In this document: positions 24,248-33,275 of the stretch, one piece after another
How the letters are laid out: every line of letters begins with the position of its first letter
Numbering within the stretch: the first letter of the stretch is position 1
Source of the DNA: an uncultured Lachnospiraceae bacterium
Lineage (GTDB): Bacteria > Bacillota > Clostridia > Lachnospirales > Lachnospiraceae
DNA: 64,000 nucleotides
Direction of reading: 5' to 3'
Assembly (NCBI GenBank): GCA_910579465.1
Contig: CAJTUB010000010.1
Location: 1 to 64,000, forward strand
Notes under the pieces: model-generated
What the model was told of the DNA's origin: nothing
What the model saw: the letters and a program-made list of their open reading frames with translations, nothing else
Databases searched by the model: none
Translations under genes and position numbers: made by a program

Positions 24248-26053
24248 CTATTTGAGGGTCAGCTCGCCCCAGAAAACAGTAGAGGCATAGGAATTATCCG
24301 TCGGGTCGTTGAACTTCATAACGCTCTGGCGGGCGCCCTGCGCATTGCTGTCGTTAATCTGGGCGTCAAAACCGAAAACCATACCCTGGGAAGCATTCCC
24401 TACGAGCGGAATTGCAATCTCTACGATATAGCCCTTGTCGGTTAAGGAAGCAGCAGCCTCTACGCCACGCTCCGCCGGAACCGTACCGAAGGAAAGCTCT
24501 CCTTTATAGTTTACGCGGTACTGGCCTGCTGCATCTGTATAGTAATCTTCCTTTTTGTTTTCTTCATCAAGGAAAATCTCAATGGAGTCCTGCTCATAGC
24601 TGTTCGGCGAAGAAGCGTTCAATACGCTGTCTTCCACTTCGAAAAGTGCGTAAACATAGCATTCATCCCAAAGGAGACGCACGGTACCCTTCGCACCCTG
24701 CCAAGCAAAAAGCGGGGTATCGATGACATAGGCTCTGGCATCCTTCAACCAGATAGGGTCCTTCTGACCATCGATGACCGGTGTGCCAGGGTAAGCTTCT
24801 GCCATACGCGGCTCTGGTGTAGGGTCCTGGTCTGCAGCTTCAATATAAGCCTCCGGGTCCATAAGCGCATAAAAGGCTTCCTTCGGCTCGAGATTCTTAT
24901 CAAAAATCATCGGGCAGTTTTCGCTTCTCCAGCTGGTGTCGTCGCGGTAGCCCCAGAACGTAACACGCTCAATCAGGTCGGAATACTCCTTGTAGAGACT
25001 GAACAGCTTTGCATAAAAGAGCGCCTGCTTCTTTTCATTCTTGGAAGAAAGCGAATGATTGGAGCCCGGAACCCCGACGTCTAACTCGGTTACGGAAACA
25101 ACAATTCCTTCAATCTGGGAGAACATCTTTAAGCTGCTCCGTACAGAGCCGATGTTAGTGTCGGTGCTGTAATGACCCTGCATGCCGATGCCGTGAATCG
25201 GGACACCCTGGGAACGCAGGTCGGTTACCATAGCAGCAACAATCTCAGCCTTGTCATGCATATTCAGGTTATAGTCGTTGTAGTAAAGAAGCGCATCCGG
25301 GTCTGCCTCATGTGCAAACTGGAATGCCATTGCAACATAATCAGGACCGATGGAATCAAGCCACTGGGTCTTACGCAGGCACTTGGTCCAGTCGCCGTCT
25401 AACGGAAGCTTTACGCCGTCGTTAATCGCCTCGTTCAAAACGTCCCAGGAGTGAATCTGTCCCTTGTACTGGCCGGCAACGCCGTAAATGTGGTTCTTTA
25501 ACTGCTCGATTGCCTCATCACGGGTCACAGGCTGTCCCTGTGCATTCTTCCGGCCGAGCCACGTACCGGACTGATTGTGCCAGGCAAGCGTGTGGCCGAC
25601 AACCTTAAAGCCATAGACATCTGCAACGAGCATCATGCGGTCGGAAGAGGCGAAGTTAAAGGTGCCTTCCTTCGGCTGCATATACTCCGGCTTCATAAGG
25701 TTCTCCGGCGTAATAATATTGAAATGCTTTGTTACCAGTTCGCCGTCAAGACCGGATTCCATCCCTGGATTATAGATTGTACCAAGCATAAAATAATCCT
25801 TGTAAATCTCCTTCAGACTGACATCGGTAATATCCGGCCGCGGTGTCGGCGTAGGAAGTGGTGTCGGCGTCGACAGCGGAGTGTTCGTCAGTTCCGGAGC
25901 AGGGGATGTCGTGGCATCCGGAGCCTCGGTTACGGTCGGTTCCGTAGCGGACGTGGGGGTGATATCGGTGTCTACAGGCCTCTGGTTATTGCAGGCAGCG
26001 AGCAGAAATGCCGCACCGAGGACGGAAAGAAGCACCTGAATCTTTCTTTTCAT
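24248..26053 (-). CDS. GH10 endo-1,4-beta-xylanase lipoprotein with CBM9-like domain
   Basis: Cell-surface xylan hydrolase of 601 residues. Lipobox LAAC (Cys 21) is followed by a Thr/Pro-rich linker to ~73 (PTPLPTPTPRP). The GH10 barrel covers ~78-410. The acid/base Glu is E208 in WDVLNEAI and the nucleophile is E323 in VTELDVGV; HTLAWHNQ and FWGYRDDTSW are further family motifs. Residues ~425-601 form a carbohydrate-binding module of the CBM9 type (TPVIDGQKDPIW, VYALFEVEDSVLN, DSIEIFLDE). The start ATG 26053 has AAGGAGG. The enzyme cuts the xylan backbone; the GH115 at 48310-51957 would remove glucuronic acid side chains, so the organism uses glucuronoxylan. Confidence 0.95.
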   Translation of the reverse strand: MKRKIQVLLSVLGAAFLLAACNNQRPVDTDITPTSATEPTVTEAPDATTSPAPELTNTPLSTPTPLPTPTPRPDITDVSLKEIYKDYFMLGTIYNPGMESGLDGELVTKHFNIITPENLMKPEYMQPKEGTFNFASSDRMMLVADVYGFKVVGHTLAWHNQSGTWLGRKNAQGQPVTRDEAIEQLKNHIYGVAGQYKGQIHSWDVLNEAINDGVKLPLDGDWTKCLRKTQWLDSIGPDYVAMAFQFAHEADPDALLYYNDYNLNMHDKAEIVAAMVTDLRSQGVPIHGIGMQGHYSTDTNIGSVRSSLKMFSQIEGIVVSVTELDVGVPGSNHSLSSKNEKKQALFYAKLFSLYKEYSDLIERVTFWGYRDDTSWRSENCPMIFDKNLEPKEAFYALMDPEAYIEAADQDPTPEPRMAEAYPGTPVIDGQKDPIWLKDARAYVIDTPLFAWQGAKGTVRLLWDECYVYALFEVEDSVLNASSPNSYEQDSIEIFLDEENKKEDYYTDAAGQYRVNYKGELSFGTVPAERGVEAAASLTDKGYIVEIAIPLVGNASQGMVFGFDAQINDSNAQGARQSVMKFNDPTDNSYASTVFWGELTLK

Positions 26054-26156
26054 GGAAAATCCTCCTTAAAAATAAGTGGTGATTTGGTATACAAGTCCAG
26101 TGTATCACAAATCATGGAAAAAAGCCACTCATTTCTGACTTAGGTTTCTGTATTTT

Positions 26157-26873
26157 TTAGTGCCATATCGCAGCAAACCATTCCGGGGGCAAAATGAACG
26201 ATTCACGATTTTCATTTTTACAATAGGATAGTTCCTCTTCCGGTGAATAGTAGCATGTAATCTCGCACTGAAGAAAAGGAAAATCCTTATGGTGCATAAT
26301 CAGAGAGGCGCGTGCCAAGTCCCCGCCATCTGGCGCCTGAATGCTATCACCATGAAAGATCTCCAGCAAGGCGGCAATCATTGCGGGGTCGTCTACTTGG
26401 GCTGAAGCGTTTTCCTCATTTTCATAAACAACTGCAATAGAAGATATCATTTCCGCAGATGGCAGCGTCATTTGCGAGTCCTCCCGGGCGAAGAAATATG
26501 TATCATATGGCCCGAAGACAAAATGGTTTGGCCGGACGTAAAGAAAACAGTGCTCTTCATCTCCCTCAATCTGGCAGACATCATAGCCGCCGCCGTGCTC
26601 TGCGTTATCACCGCCGCATATGCCCACGGCTTCGCCAACCTTGCCAGTAAACTTCCAGAAAAGTCCGGTAGCAGACGGGTAGGAACGGATTATATCAGTG
26701 GCTTCAATATACGGAACACCATCCACAGTCAAAACAGATTTTGGGCTGACTTCAAGCTGGTAAAATGGCAGGTCTTTTTTTGCGGTGCACCCAGCCAACA
26801 AGAGAAACGATGGGAGCGTAAGTGACAGGATAAGTTCGGCTCCCTTTTGCAATCGTCTTTTTTGTTTTACCAT
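26157..26873 (-). CDS. hypothetical lipoprotein
   Basis: A 238-residue exported protein. A basic start (MVKQKRRLQK) and hydrophobic core end in the lipobox LLAGC (Cys ~29). The mature part has beta-strand-like runs and several cysteines (CGGDNAEHGGGYDVCQ, HCFLYV, CEITCYY) but no motif that names a family. The start ATG 26873 has GGGAGG. It stands alone between the xylanase and the LTA-synthase-like gene, all on the minus strand. Function unknown. Confidence 0.8.
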   Translation of the reverse strand: MVKQKRRLQKGAELILSLTLPSFLLLAGCTAKKDLPFYQLEVSPKSVLTVDGVPYIEATDIIRSYPSATGLFWKFTGKVGEAVGICGGDNAEHGGGYDVCQIEGDEEHCFLYVRPNHFVFGPYDTYFFAREDSQMTLPSAEMISSIAVVYENEENASAQVDDPAMIAALLEIFHGDSIQAPDGGDLARASLIMHHKDFPFLQCEITCYYSPEEELSYCKNENRESFILPPEWFAAIWH

Positions 26874-26953
26874 ACCGGTTTACCTCCCTTTACTTTTTTC
26901 ATATAGAGTGAAATTGTGTATATTCATACTGCGACAGCCTTAAGGACATAAAA

Positions 26954-26988
26954 TACAGGGTGACTAAGATTATAACAATCACCCTGTA
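26954..26988. other. gene-free stretch 26874-27186 with one hairpin
   Basis: The only clear structure in this 313-base gap is TACAGGGTGA (26954-26963) paired with TCACCCTGTA (26979-26988). On the minus strand it is followed by TTTTAT, so it may be a weak terminator for the gene at 27187-29268. A 62-codon frame exists here, but it has no ribosome binding site. Confidence 0.5.
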
Positions 26989-27186
26989 GTTGGTTAATAA
27001 ATTGGCTATGCCCACATTTATAGAAAATACAGCATATTCACTTCTTGCGCGAAGCCTTTTAATGCTTCTGCTGCCCGGGCCCGCCATGAAGCAATACTAT
27101 TTTAGTAAGATGCTTTACCATATAAACGTACCATCAATAGTTATCCTCTCTGTGTCATAGACAAAAGCTGCTTTGCTTATGATTTT

Positions 27187-29268
27187 TTATTCTTCCTGCT
27201 GTTTTCCGTCCGTATCAGGAACGGTAACAGGCTCGGTAAAGGAAAGCGGGTGGGAATCTCTTCCGACCTGTGCGACGGAGACCGTCAGGGGTTCGGAGGA
27301 GTCAAATCCCGATACGGACAGCAGCTGGGGATTCAGGTAGGTTGTCGTACATTTTTTATCGTTTATATAGGCAATGCTGAACGGCGTAAAGTTTTCTCCG
27401 CTGATATAAAGCAAAGCACTGTCGTCCTGGTAGCCCTGCAGAAGAACCTTTTCGATTTTAATCTTGTCGATGCCGAACTGCAGGTCGGTTGCTGCAAAAG
27501 GAAGTTCCCCGCCATAGCTTTCGCGCGGGCCGTAAAGTGCATCGTATTCCAACAGCTCCATGTCGGTAAGGTAGGTATCCAGTGTCTCCTGCGTCTGGTG
27601 GAAGCGGGTAAAAAGCCCTTCATGGATATCGTAGCAGTCCAGTACATGCGCGGAAAGGGCATATGCTTCAAGATCCCGCTCAATACGCGGAGAGGAGTCC
27701 CGGTTATTCCATATGATATATTCCGTCTTGTAAAGGGAACCGCTTTCCATCAGCTCCTCCGTAAATGGAAATGACGGGAGGTGGTCGCCGTAAAGGACAA
27801 GGACAACCTCTTCCTCGTAGTCCTCCAGCGCTGCGGTCAGCTCGCCTAAGAACAGGTCCATTTCATAGAGCTGGTTTACAAAATAGAGAAAGCCGTATTC
27901 GTGGTCGGAAAGCTCCTCCGGCAGTAAACGGATGGAAACCGGCGGGTTCTCCAAAAGCTCTGAATCAGGATAGGCGCCGTGCCCCTGCACCGAAATCGTG
28001 TAAATGAAATCCTGCCCTTCCGTAGAGGAGAGCGTCTTTAGAATTTCGTTTGTCAGCATTTTGTCCTTTGGCCAGCCGAGCGGCGTTGTTTCATAAGTCC
28101 CCATATACTCAATCGGGGTAAAGGTATGGAAGCCGAGCTGGGAAAATACCTTATGACGCTCGTAAAAGGTTCCTTCGTTATTGTGGATAGCATGTGCGGA
28201 AAGCCCCAGGGCAGAGAGATTGTAGGCAAGGCTTTCGCAGGTCATTTCCTTTAATATGGTTTTATATGGATATTCGCCCGGACCGAAAAAGTCAAGGTTC
28301 ATTCCGGTCAGCACCTCGAACTCGGTATTTGCCGTACCTGCTCCGACCGAAGGAACGGTCAGAAAGCCGGAGGAACAGGTCTCCTTTAAGCGGCGGAAGT
28401 TCGGCACCGGGTCAGAGGAGTATTCCGCCCCGAGAATCTGCGTCGGGTCAAAAAACGATTCCAGCTGTAAAAAAATGAAATTCGGATACTGGTCGGGAAC
28501 ATCCGTAACAACCGGCGGGACAGAAGGTACGGGGGTCTCGGTCGGGGTCGGGACCGGGGTCCCGGTAATCGAGGAAACGATACGCTCAATTTCCTCCTTC
28601 GAGTAGGACACAGGCTTTGAAATGCCGGTATTGAATATGCTCGAAAAGAAGCAGTACGGAAAACCATTCGTGTGAAAGCCCTGTGCCAGATTGCCGAAAT
28701 TGCGTTCCAGGATACCGCAGGAGACAAAAAGCTTCGTGGAAAAAACTCCTGTAAGGACGAACAGCAGGCAGAGCACCCCGGAATAAAAAAGGGAGGTGCC
28801 GGACACTGCTTTTTTGGCTTTCCGGAACAGGATAACGCCAAGAATAAGGACAAGAACGATTGCGACGGCAATCAGGATAATCTGGAAAACAGACAGATAA
28901 TGTCCCATAATGGAAAAGGCGGAATCTAACAGCAAAAGGTCGATTGCGGTAAACGGGGTGGTCCGGAACTGCAGCAGGACAAAATCCGTAATACCGATGG
29001 TTATCCAAAGGACGCTGATAATAAAGCGTATGAACCTTCTTCTTTTAAAAAGAAACGAGAAGGAAAGCGTAATGCAAATCAGAAACATATTGTATATAAA
29101 AATAAGAGGGGACTTTACCAGATAGAGAAACGGCAAAAAAATGGATTCCCTCGAAAAAGCCTCGATGCAGAGATTCAGCAGAAAAGCAGGTAAAAGACAT
29201 TCCGCAGCGAAAAGACGTAACTGCAGATATAATTTTTTAAAGAAAACGGTTAGTTTTTCCGGAATCAT
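27187..29268 (-). CDS. LTA synthase-like sulfatase-fold phosphotransferase
   Basis: Membrane enzyme of 693 residues of the alkaline-phosphatase/sulfatase fold that transfers glycerol-phosphate or similar groups at the cell surface. About five membrane helices lie in residues ~20-190. A Thr/Pro linker (~245-265, TPVPTPTETPVP) precedes the catalytic domain: metal Glu in FLQLESFFDP, nucleophile Thr in GAGTANTEFE, and VLYGDHLPS with the metal ligands. A C-terminal ~90-residue part (DKIKIEKVLLQGY, YISGENFTPFSIAYIND) looks like a TIG/IPT beta domain, unusual for LtaS. ATG 29268 is chosen for its GGAGGT; a frame to 29337 lacks one. Substrate could be lipoteichoic acid or another glycerolphosphate polymer. 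Confidence 0.9.
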   Translation of the reverse strand: MIPEKLTVFFKKLYLQLRLFAAECLLPAFLLNLCIEAFSRESIFLPFLYLVKSPLIFIYNMFLICITLSFSFLFKRRRFIRFIISVLWITIGITDFVLLQFRTTPFTAIDLLLLDSAFSIMGHYLSVFQIILIAVAIVLVLILGVILFRKAKKAVSGTSLFYSGVLCLLFVLTGVFSTKLFVSCGILERNFGNLAQGFHTNGFPYCFFSSIFNTGISKPVSYSKEEIERIVSSITGTPVPTPTETPVPSVPPVVTDVPDQYPNFIFLQLESFFDPTQILGAEYSSDPVPNFRRLKETCSSGFLTVPSVGAGTANTEFEVLTGMNLDFFGPGEYPYKTILKEMTCESLAYNLSALGLSAHAIHNNEGTFYERHKVFSQLGFHTFTPIEYMGTYETTPLGWPKDKMLTNEILKTLSSTEGQDFIYTISVQGHGAYPDSELLENPPVSIRLLPEELSDHEYGFLYFVNQLYEMDLFLGELTAALEDYEEEVVLVLYGDHLPSFPFTEELMESGSLYKTEYIIWNNRDSSPRIERDLEAYALSAHVLDCYDIHEGLFTRFHQTQETLDTYLTDMELLEYDALYGPRESYGGELPFAATDLQFGIDKIKIEKVLLQGYQDDSALLYISGENFTPFSIAYINDKKCTTTYLNPQLLSVSGFDSSEPLTVSVAQVGRDSHPLSFTEPVTVPDTDGKQQEE

Positions 29269-29423
29269 AAGACCTCCTCTCCATATTGCACCAATGAAAA
29301 CTGCGTATAGAATAGCATAAAAAAATTGTGACTGCAAGAAGCGGAACCGAAGTTTAAGAAATAATTTAAAATTTTGAATGAAATGTTAAATTTAAGCGGA
29401 AAAAAACCAGTATTTTGGGGCGG

Positions 29424-29452
29424 TTGTATTTTTACTGTGATTATGCTATGAT
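29424..29452 (+). promoter_or_regulatory. promoter ahead of the GNAT-tadA genes
   Basis: TTGTAT (29424-29429), 17 bases, TATGAT (29447-29452), 45 bases before the start codon at 29497. Confidence 0.6.
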
Positions 29453-29496
29453 GAAATCAGAAGAAATATGATGTTTCAGGCAGGGGATTTTTGAAA

Positions 29497-30294
29497 ATGG
29501 TAACAACAGCAAAACGATTGACGTTGTGGGAACGTAAGAAACTCCGGAACAGGATAAGGGAGTGCGAGAACCGAGGCAGCTTGTCTGCTTCGCTTTTTTT
29601 AGAGGAAGAGATGAATGCGTTGCAGGAGGCGGATTGTTTCTTTTTTTATGGGACAAGAAGGAGGTATCAGGGAGTTCTTTCCGTGTTTTTTCCATCGGAG
29701 CAGGAGGCAGAGTTTACAGTGGCAGTATTTTCGGAGGAGAAGGAGATATTACCGGCGCTGTTTACGGCGGCGCTTGCTGAGTGCCGCCGGTTTTTGATAG
29801 AAAAGGTGTATACGGTGGCGGAGCCGCGCTTCGGCTTCCCGTGGGGAAGGGAGTGCGGCGTGCGGCTTTCACCCGCATATTCGGAATATATGCTGTGCTG
29901 CGATACCGGGACGCTTGCAGAGGATGCCGGGAGGAGCGGCGCAGGGGACGCCGGAACGGAAAAGGAGGTACTCTTTTCCTGTTCTGAGGAGGCGGACGGA
30001 CAGCTTTCCTGCCGTCTGCTCCGTTCCGGGGAGGAGGCGGCAGAATGCTTTGTCCTGCCGTCCGGTGCAGGAGAGGAATGGTATCTGTTTGGTCTGGAAA
30101 CGAAAGAACAGTTCCGGCGGCAGGGGCTTGCAAAGCGGCTGCTCCGTGAAACTGCCCGTATGCTTGCAGACAAAGGAGCGGAACGCCTCCGGCTCCAGGT
30201 ATCTTCCAAGAACCGTCCGGCGGAGAGGCTTTACCGGGGACTCGGTTTTTGGACAGAGGAGCAGAGAGACTATTATAAGACAGAGGAGCGATAG
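29497..30294 (+). CDS. GNAT-family acetyltransferase with long N-terminal region
   Basis: A 265-residue protein whose last ~90 residues form a GNAT domain: EEWYLFGLETKEQFRRQGLAKRLLRETARMLAD (acetyl-CoA loop) and RLQVSSKNRPAERLYRGLGF. The first ~170 residues are an alpha/beta region that may be a degenerate second GNAT fold (GVLSVFFPSEQEAEFTVAVF). An acid/Gly-rich loop lies at ~150-165. The start is ATG 29497 with GGGGA; a TTG six bases earlier is less likely. Its stop abuts the tadA start with no gap. Substrate unknown. Confidence 0.85.
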   Translation: MVTTAKRLTLWERKKLRNRIRECENRGSLSASLFLEEEMNALQEADCFFFYGTRRRYQGVLSVFFPSEQEAEFTVAVFSEEKEILPALFTAALAECRRFLIEKVYTVAEPRFGFPWGRECGVRLSPAYSEYMLCCDTGTLAEDAGRSGAGDAGTEKEVLFSCSEEADGQLSCRLLRSGEEAAECFVLPSGAGEEWYLFGLETKEQFRRQGLAKRLLRETARMLADKGAERLRLQVSSKNRPAERLYRGLGFWTEEQRDYYKTEER

Positions 30295-30897
30295 ATGGAG
30301 CAGCAGGAAAACAGTCAGAGGCAGGCGGACCGTGAAGCGAAGGAACGCGCTTTTTTGAGGCGGCAGGCACTGAAACGGGAGAAAGAGGAGAAAAGAAACG
30401 CACAGCGTTTGGAAGAGAAGAAGCGGCAGCAGGAGGAAGATGCCCGTTTTATGCGGGAAGCACTGCGGCAGGCAAAAAAGGCTGCGGCACTCGGCGAGGT
30501 TCCAATCGGAAGCGTTTTGGTCAGCGGGGGAAAGATTGTGGCAAGAGGGTATAACCGGCGCAATACGGACAAAACGACCCTTGCCCATGCGGAAATTGCG
30601 GTAATCCGTAAAGGAAGCCGTCTGTTTCAGGACTGGCGGTTAGAGAACTGTACGCTTTATGTGACGCTGGAGCCCTGCCCGATGTGCGCGGGCGCAATCG
30701 TGCAGGCGCGTATTCCGCGGGTTGTGGCAGGCTGCAGGAATCCGAAGGCAGGCAGTGCCGGTTCGGTCATTAATGTGCTGAATACGCCGGGCTTTAATCA
30801 TACGGTGGAATTTGAATGCGGCGTCATGGAGGAGGAGTGTGCCGGACTGCTGCGGGACTTCTTTGGGAAATTACGCCTAAGAGGGCAGAAAGATTGA
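30295..30897 (+). CDS. tadA: tRNA-specific adenosine deaminase
   Basis: Converts adenosine to inosine at the wobble position of tRNA-Arg(ACG). 200 residues. The zinc site is HAEIAV and EPCPMCAGAI; FMREALRQAKKAAALGEVPIGSV and NVLNTPGFNHTVE are typical. The usual TadA starts at about residue 50 here. The first ~50 residues are a highly charged Lys/Arg/Glu/Gln helix that is not part of the deaminase fold. The start ATG 30295 directly follows the GNAT stop. The longer start is kept because the frame is open with strong coding bias and ATG-stop adjacency suggests coupling. Confidence 0.93.
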   Translation: MEQQENSQRQADREAKERAFLRRQALKREKEEKRNAQRLEEKKRQQEEDARFMREALRQAKKAAALGEVPIGSVLVSGGKIVARGYNRRNTDKTTLAHAEIAVIRKGSRLFQDWRLENCTLYVTLEPCPMCAGAIVQARIPRVVAGCRNPKAGSAGSVINVLNTPGFNHTVEFECGVMEEECAGLLRDFFGKLRLRGQKD

Positions 30898-30970
30898 AAA
30901 ATAGCTTTCTTTTATGTCGGAAAAGGAGTATACTAGTCTTTAGAAAAAATTTGAAAAACGGAGTATGAAA

Positions 30971-33247
30971 ATGGCAGTAACGATTAAAAAAAGCGGAGTG
31001 AATCAAATCCCGAAAGGGGAAAGACTATTTGAAGAGGGTACGGAGCCGGACGGTATTTTTATATTATTAAAAGGAAAGGCAGTATTGTTCAATTCCAATG
31101 TCCGGCTGGCTGCAGGAAGCGGGGACTTCCTTGATTTGTGGGATGTTTATGCCGGGCAGCGGCTGTTGAGCTGTGTTGCGTTAGAGGATATGACGGTATA
31201 CGCATTTCCGGTAAAAAAGCCGGCTGACCTGGAGCTGATTCTGGAGTCAAACAATGAATACTGCGGAAGGATAACGGCATCCCTCGGACATTTTATTACG
31301 GAGCTTTATACGAAGCAGGGTGCCTATTTTTCGGAGGCACAGCAGCTTCAGGATGTGATTGCCGAGCTGTACCGCCAGTATTGCGCATGGTGTAAGATGG
31401 AGGAGCTGCGTGCCGAGCTTCTTCCGGAGGCAGGAAAGGAAACCATCGTTCCGTCTGCCCCGCCGGAGTGGCTGGACTATTATTTGGAGTCTGCCAAGAT
31501 ACCGGCAGGGATTCAGAAGACATATTTTTCCTGTGCGATTAAAGTTCCGATGCGTCATATCAGGGAGCAGATAACGATATTCCAGGCGTTGCTGGAGGAG
31601 AGCATAAGTGTCGGCAGCTTTGTACGCCGGCAGGGAGCGGTTCTGATTAACGGCGGTGCGGATAATCTGTTTTTCTTTCTCTGCACGTTAGGAAATACGG
31701 CAAAGTCGGAGGATGCGAAGAAAGCCGCAGCCACGCTTCAGGAGGTGGCAGAGAAGGAAATCGGCAAGCTTGCCGCACTGTTTGAAAAGTGTGCGGGCGT
31801 ACCGTTTGCAGCGCATGAAAAGCGGCGTGAGGCGAGGAAGCAGAACGAGGAAACGACCGTGAGTTCGGAAGAGCCGTGTGAGAACACCCTGGAGCAGATT
31901 TTTGCTTACACCGGGATTGCGGAGGAGGAAGCGACGGAATATGCAGCGTTAGTGAAGGCGTTTGCAGAGCTGGAGGATAAGTCTTCGACCGAGGATATCG
32001 TGCGCAGGCTCAGAAAGCAGCTTTCCGACGGCTTTTACCGCATTTATGAGGCAGCGTTCCGGAAGGCATACGGGAAAACAGAGAAGGAAATCCCGGTTGC
32101 AATCAGGATGTTTCTGGAGTTCGGACTTTTGGATGAGAAGCTTATTACGCGTGCGCAGATGCTGGAGTTAGAGAAGCTGACGACAGAGCCTGTCAGCACA
32201 GAGGAGATGGCGTGTCATATTTTCACGGTGCGCGAGTGGCTGACCTGGGTTTATGAAGGAAAGAGGGACCCGTCCAAAAACGAGTTTGACCAGGAATATT
32301 CGGAAATGCTGCGTGATTTGAAAAAGAGCGGCGAGATTACCGAAGAGGAAGAGGCAGAGAAGTTTAAGAATATGGACGAACGGCTGCACTACGAGGTACA
32401 GAACTTGTTCCGCTACAACCATCGTCTCGTAAACGGCCAGTTAAGTATCTTTGTCCCGTTCCTTTACGAAGAGCTTTTAGTGGGTGACATAGACCGCGCT
32501 TTCCTTTCCAAACAGACGGTGTTAAAGTCTCTGGACTGGCTGCGGGGCCTGGATTATTCGCTGTTTTACCGCGAGTTTTTATACATGAACAAGGAGCTTG
32601 GTATTGAGAAGGAGTACCGGATGACGGAGATTCTTCCGGATATTATCCTGCTTCCGACAATGGGAACCAAGAGTATTTTATGGCAGGATATCAGCTGCCG
32701 CCGCAGGGATACACCGGGCAGATTTCTGTTGCCGCTGTTCAGTGAGGTTTCGATAGAGGATTTGATGGTTCGCGTCTGCGGGCGCTACCGTTGGGAGCTT
32801 TGCCGTACCATACAGGGAGCCGCATGGAATAATATCCAGATTAAGTCGCTGACATCGGAGTACACGGACTACCTGATGTATTATAAAAAGAACAGGGACA
32901 TTTCCGAGGAACGGAAGGAAAAGGTAAAGGCACAGCTGCAAAAGTGTAAGAATAATTACCGTGAGGTATATGCGACGGATTATGAGGTATGGATTAAGTA
33001 TGAGTCTAACGGTGCACTTAAGCTGAATAAAATCGCGCGTGAAATCCTGGCAACCTACTGCCCGTTTGATATCAAAATCCGCGCAAAGCTGCAGCAGCCG
33101 GCGTTTGAAGAGGCAATGGCAAGGCAGACGAGGGAGCGTGCGAAAAAGATCCGTGAGACGGAGCTCAGACATCGGGCGCTTACGAAGGACGGAGGCGAGC
33201 TTCCGAAGGAGCTGGCAGATACGCTTGCATATTATAAGGAACATTAA
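30971..33247 (+). CDS. cyclic-nucleotide-binding-domain protein of the SMC/Jet-like locus (DUF5716-like)
   Basis: A 758-residue protein heading the five-gene SMC locus. Residues ~8-100 are a CRP-type cNMP-binding fold (VNQIPKGERLFEEGTEPDGIFILLKGKAVLF). The rest is helical, without a recognisable catalytic motif; it ends in a Lys/Arg/Glu helix. I associate the C-terminal part with the DUF5716 group found with JetA-like proteins, from memory of the family only. No helix-turn-helix is evident, so it is probably a ligand-sensing scaffold, not a CRP regulator. The ATG at 30971 is preferred to 30965 because CGGAG is then seven bases away. A -10 like TATACT lies at ~30930. The kinase-free sensor followed by a kleisin is the odd point of the locus. 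Confidence 0.75.
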   Translation: MAVTIKKSGVNQIPKGERLFEEGTEPDGIFILLKGKAVLFNSNVRLAAGSGDFLDLWDVYAGQRLLSCVALEDMTVYAFPVKKPADLELILESNNEYCGRITASLGHFITELYTKQGAYFSEAQQLQDVIAELYRQYCAWCKMEELRAELLPEAGKETIVPSAPPEWLDYYLESAKIPAGIQKTYFSCAIKVPMRHIREQITIFQALLEESISVGSFVRRQGAVLINGGADNLFFFLCTLGNTAKSEDAKKAAATLQEVAEKEIGKLAALFEKCAGVPFAAHEKRREARKQNEETTVSSEEPCENTLEQIFAYTGIAEEEATEYAALVKAFAELEDKSSTEDIVRRLRKQLSDGFYRIYEAAFRKAYGKTEKEIPVAIRMFLEFGLLDEKLITRAQMLELEKLTTEPVSTEEMACHIFTVREWLTWVYEGKRDPSKNEFDQEYSEMLRDLKKSGEITEEEEAEKFKNMDERLHYEVQNLFRYNHRLVNGQLSIFVPFLYEELLVGDIDRAFLSKQTVLKSLDWLRGLDYSLFYREFLYMNKELGIEKEYRMTEILPDIILLPTMGTKSILWQDISCRRRDTPGRFLLPLFSEVSIEDLMVRVCGRYRWELCRTIQGAAWNNIQIKSLTSEYTDYLMYYKKNRDISEERKEKVKAQLQKCKNNYREVYATDYEVWIKYESNGALKLNKIAREILATYCPFDIKIRAKLQQPAFEEAMARQTRERAKKIRETELRHRALTKDGGELPKELADTLAYYKEH

Positions 33248-33275
33248 CAGGAGGAGACAAAAGAGGAGGCGCGGT

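Noticed and set aside
26899..27087. 62-codon minus-strand ORF between two lipid/surface genes
   Set aside because: No ribosome binding site, no family pattern, and a hairpin runs through it. Treated as non-coding.
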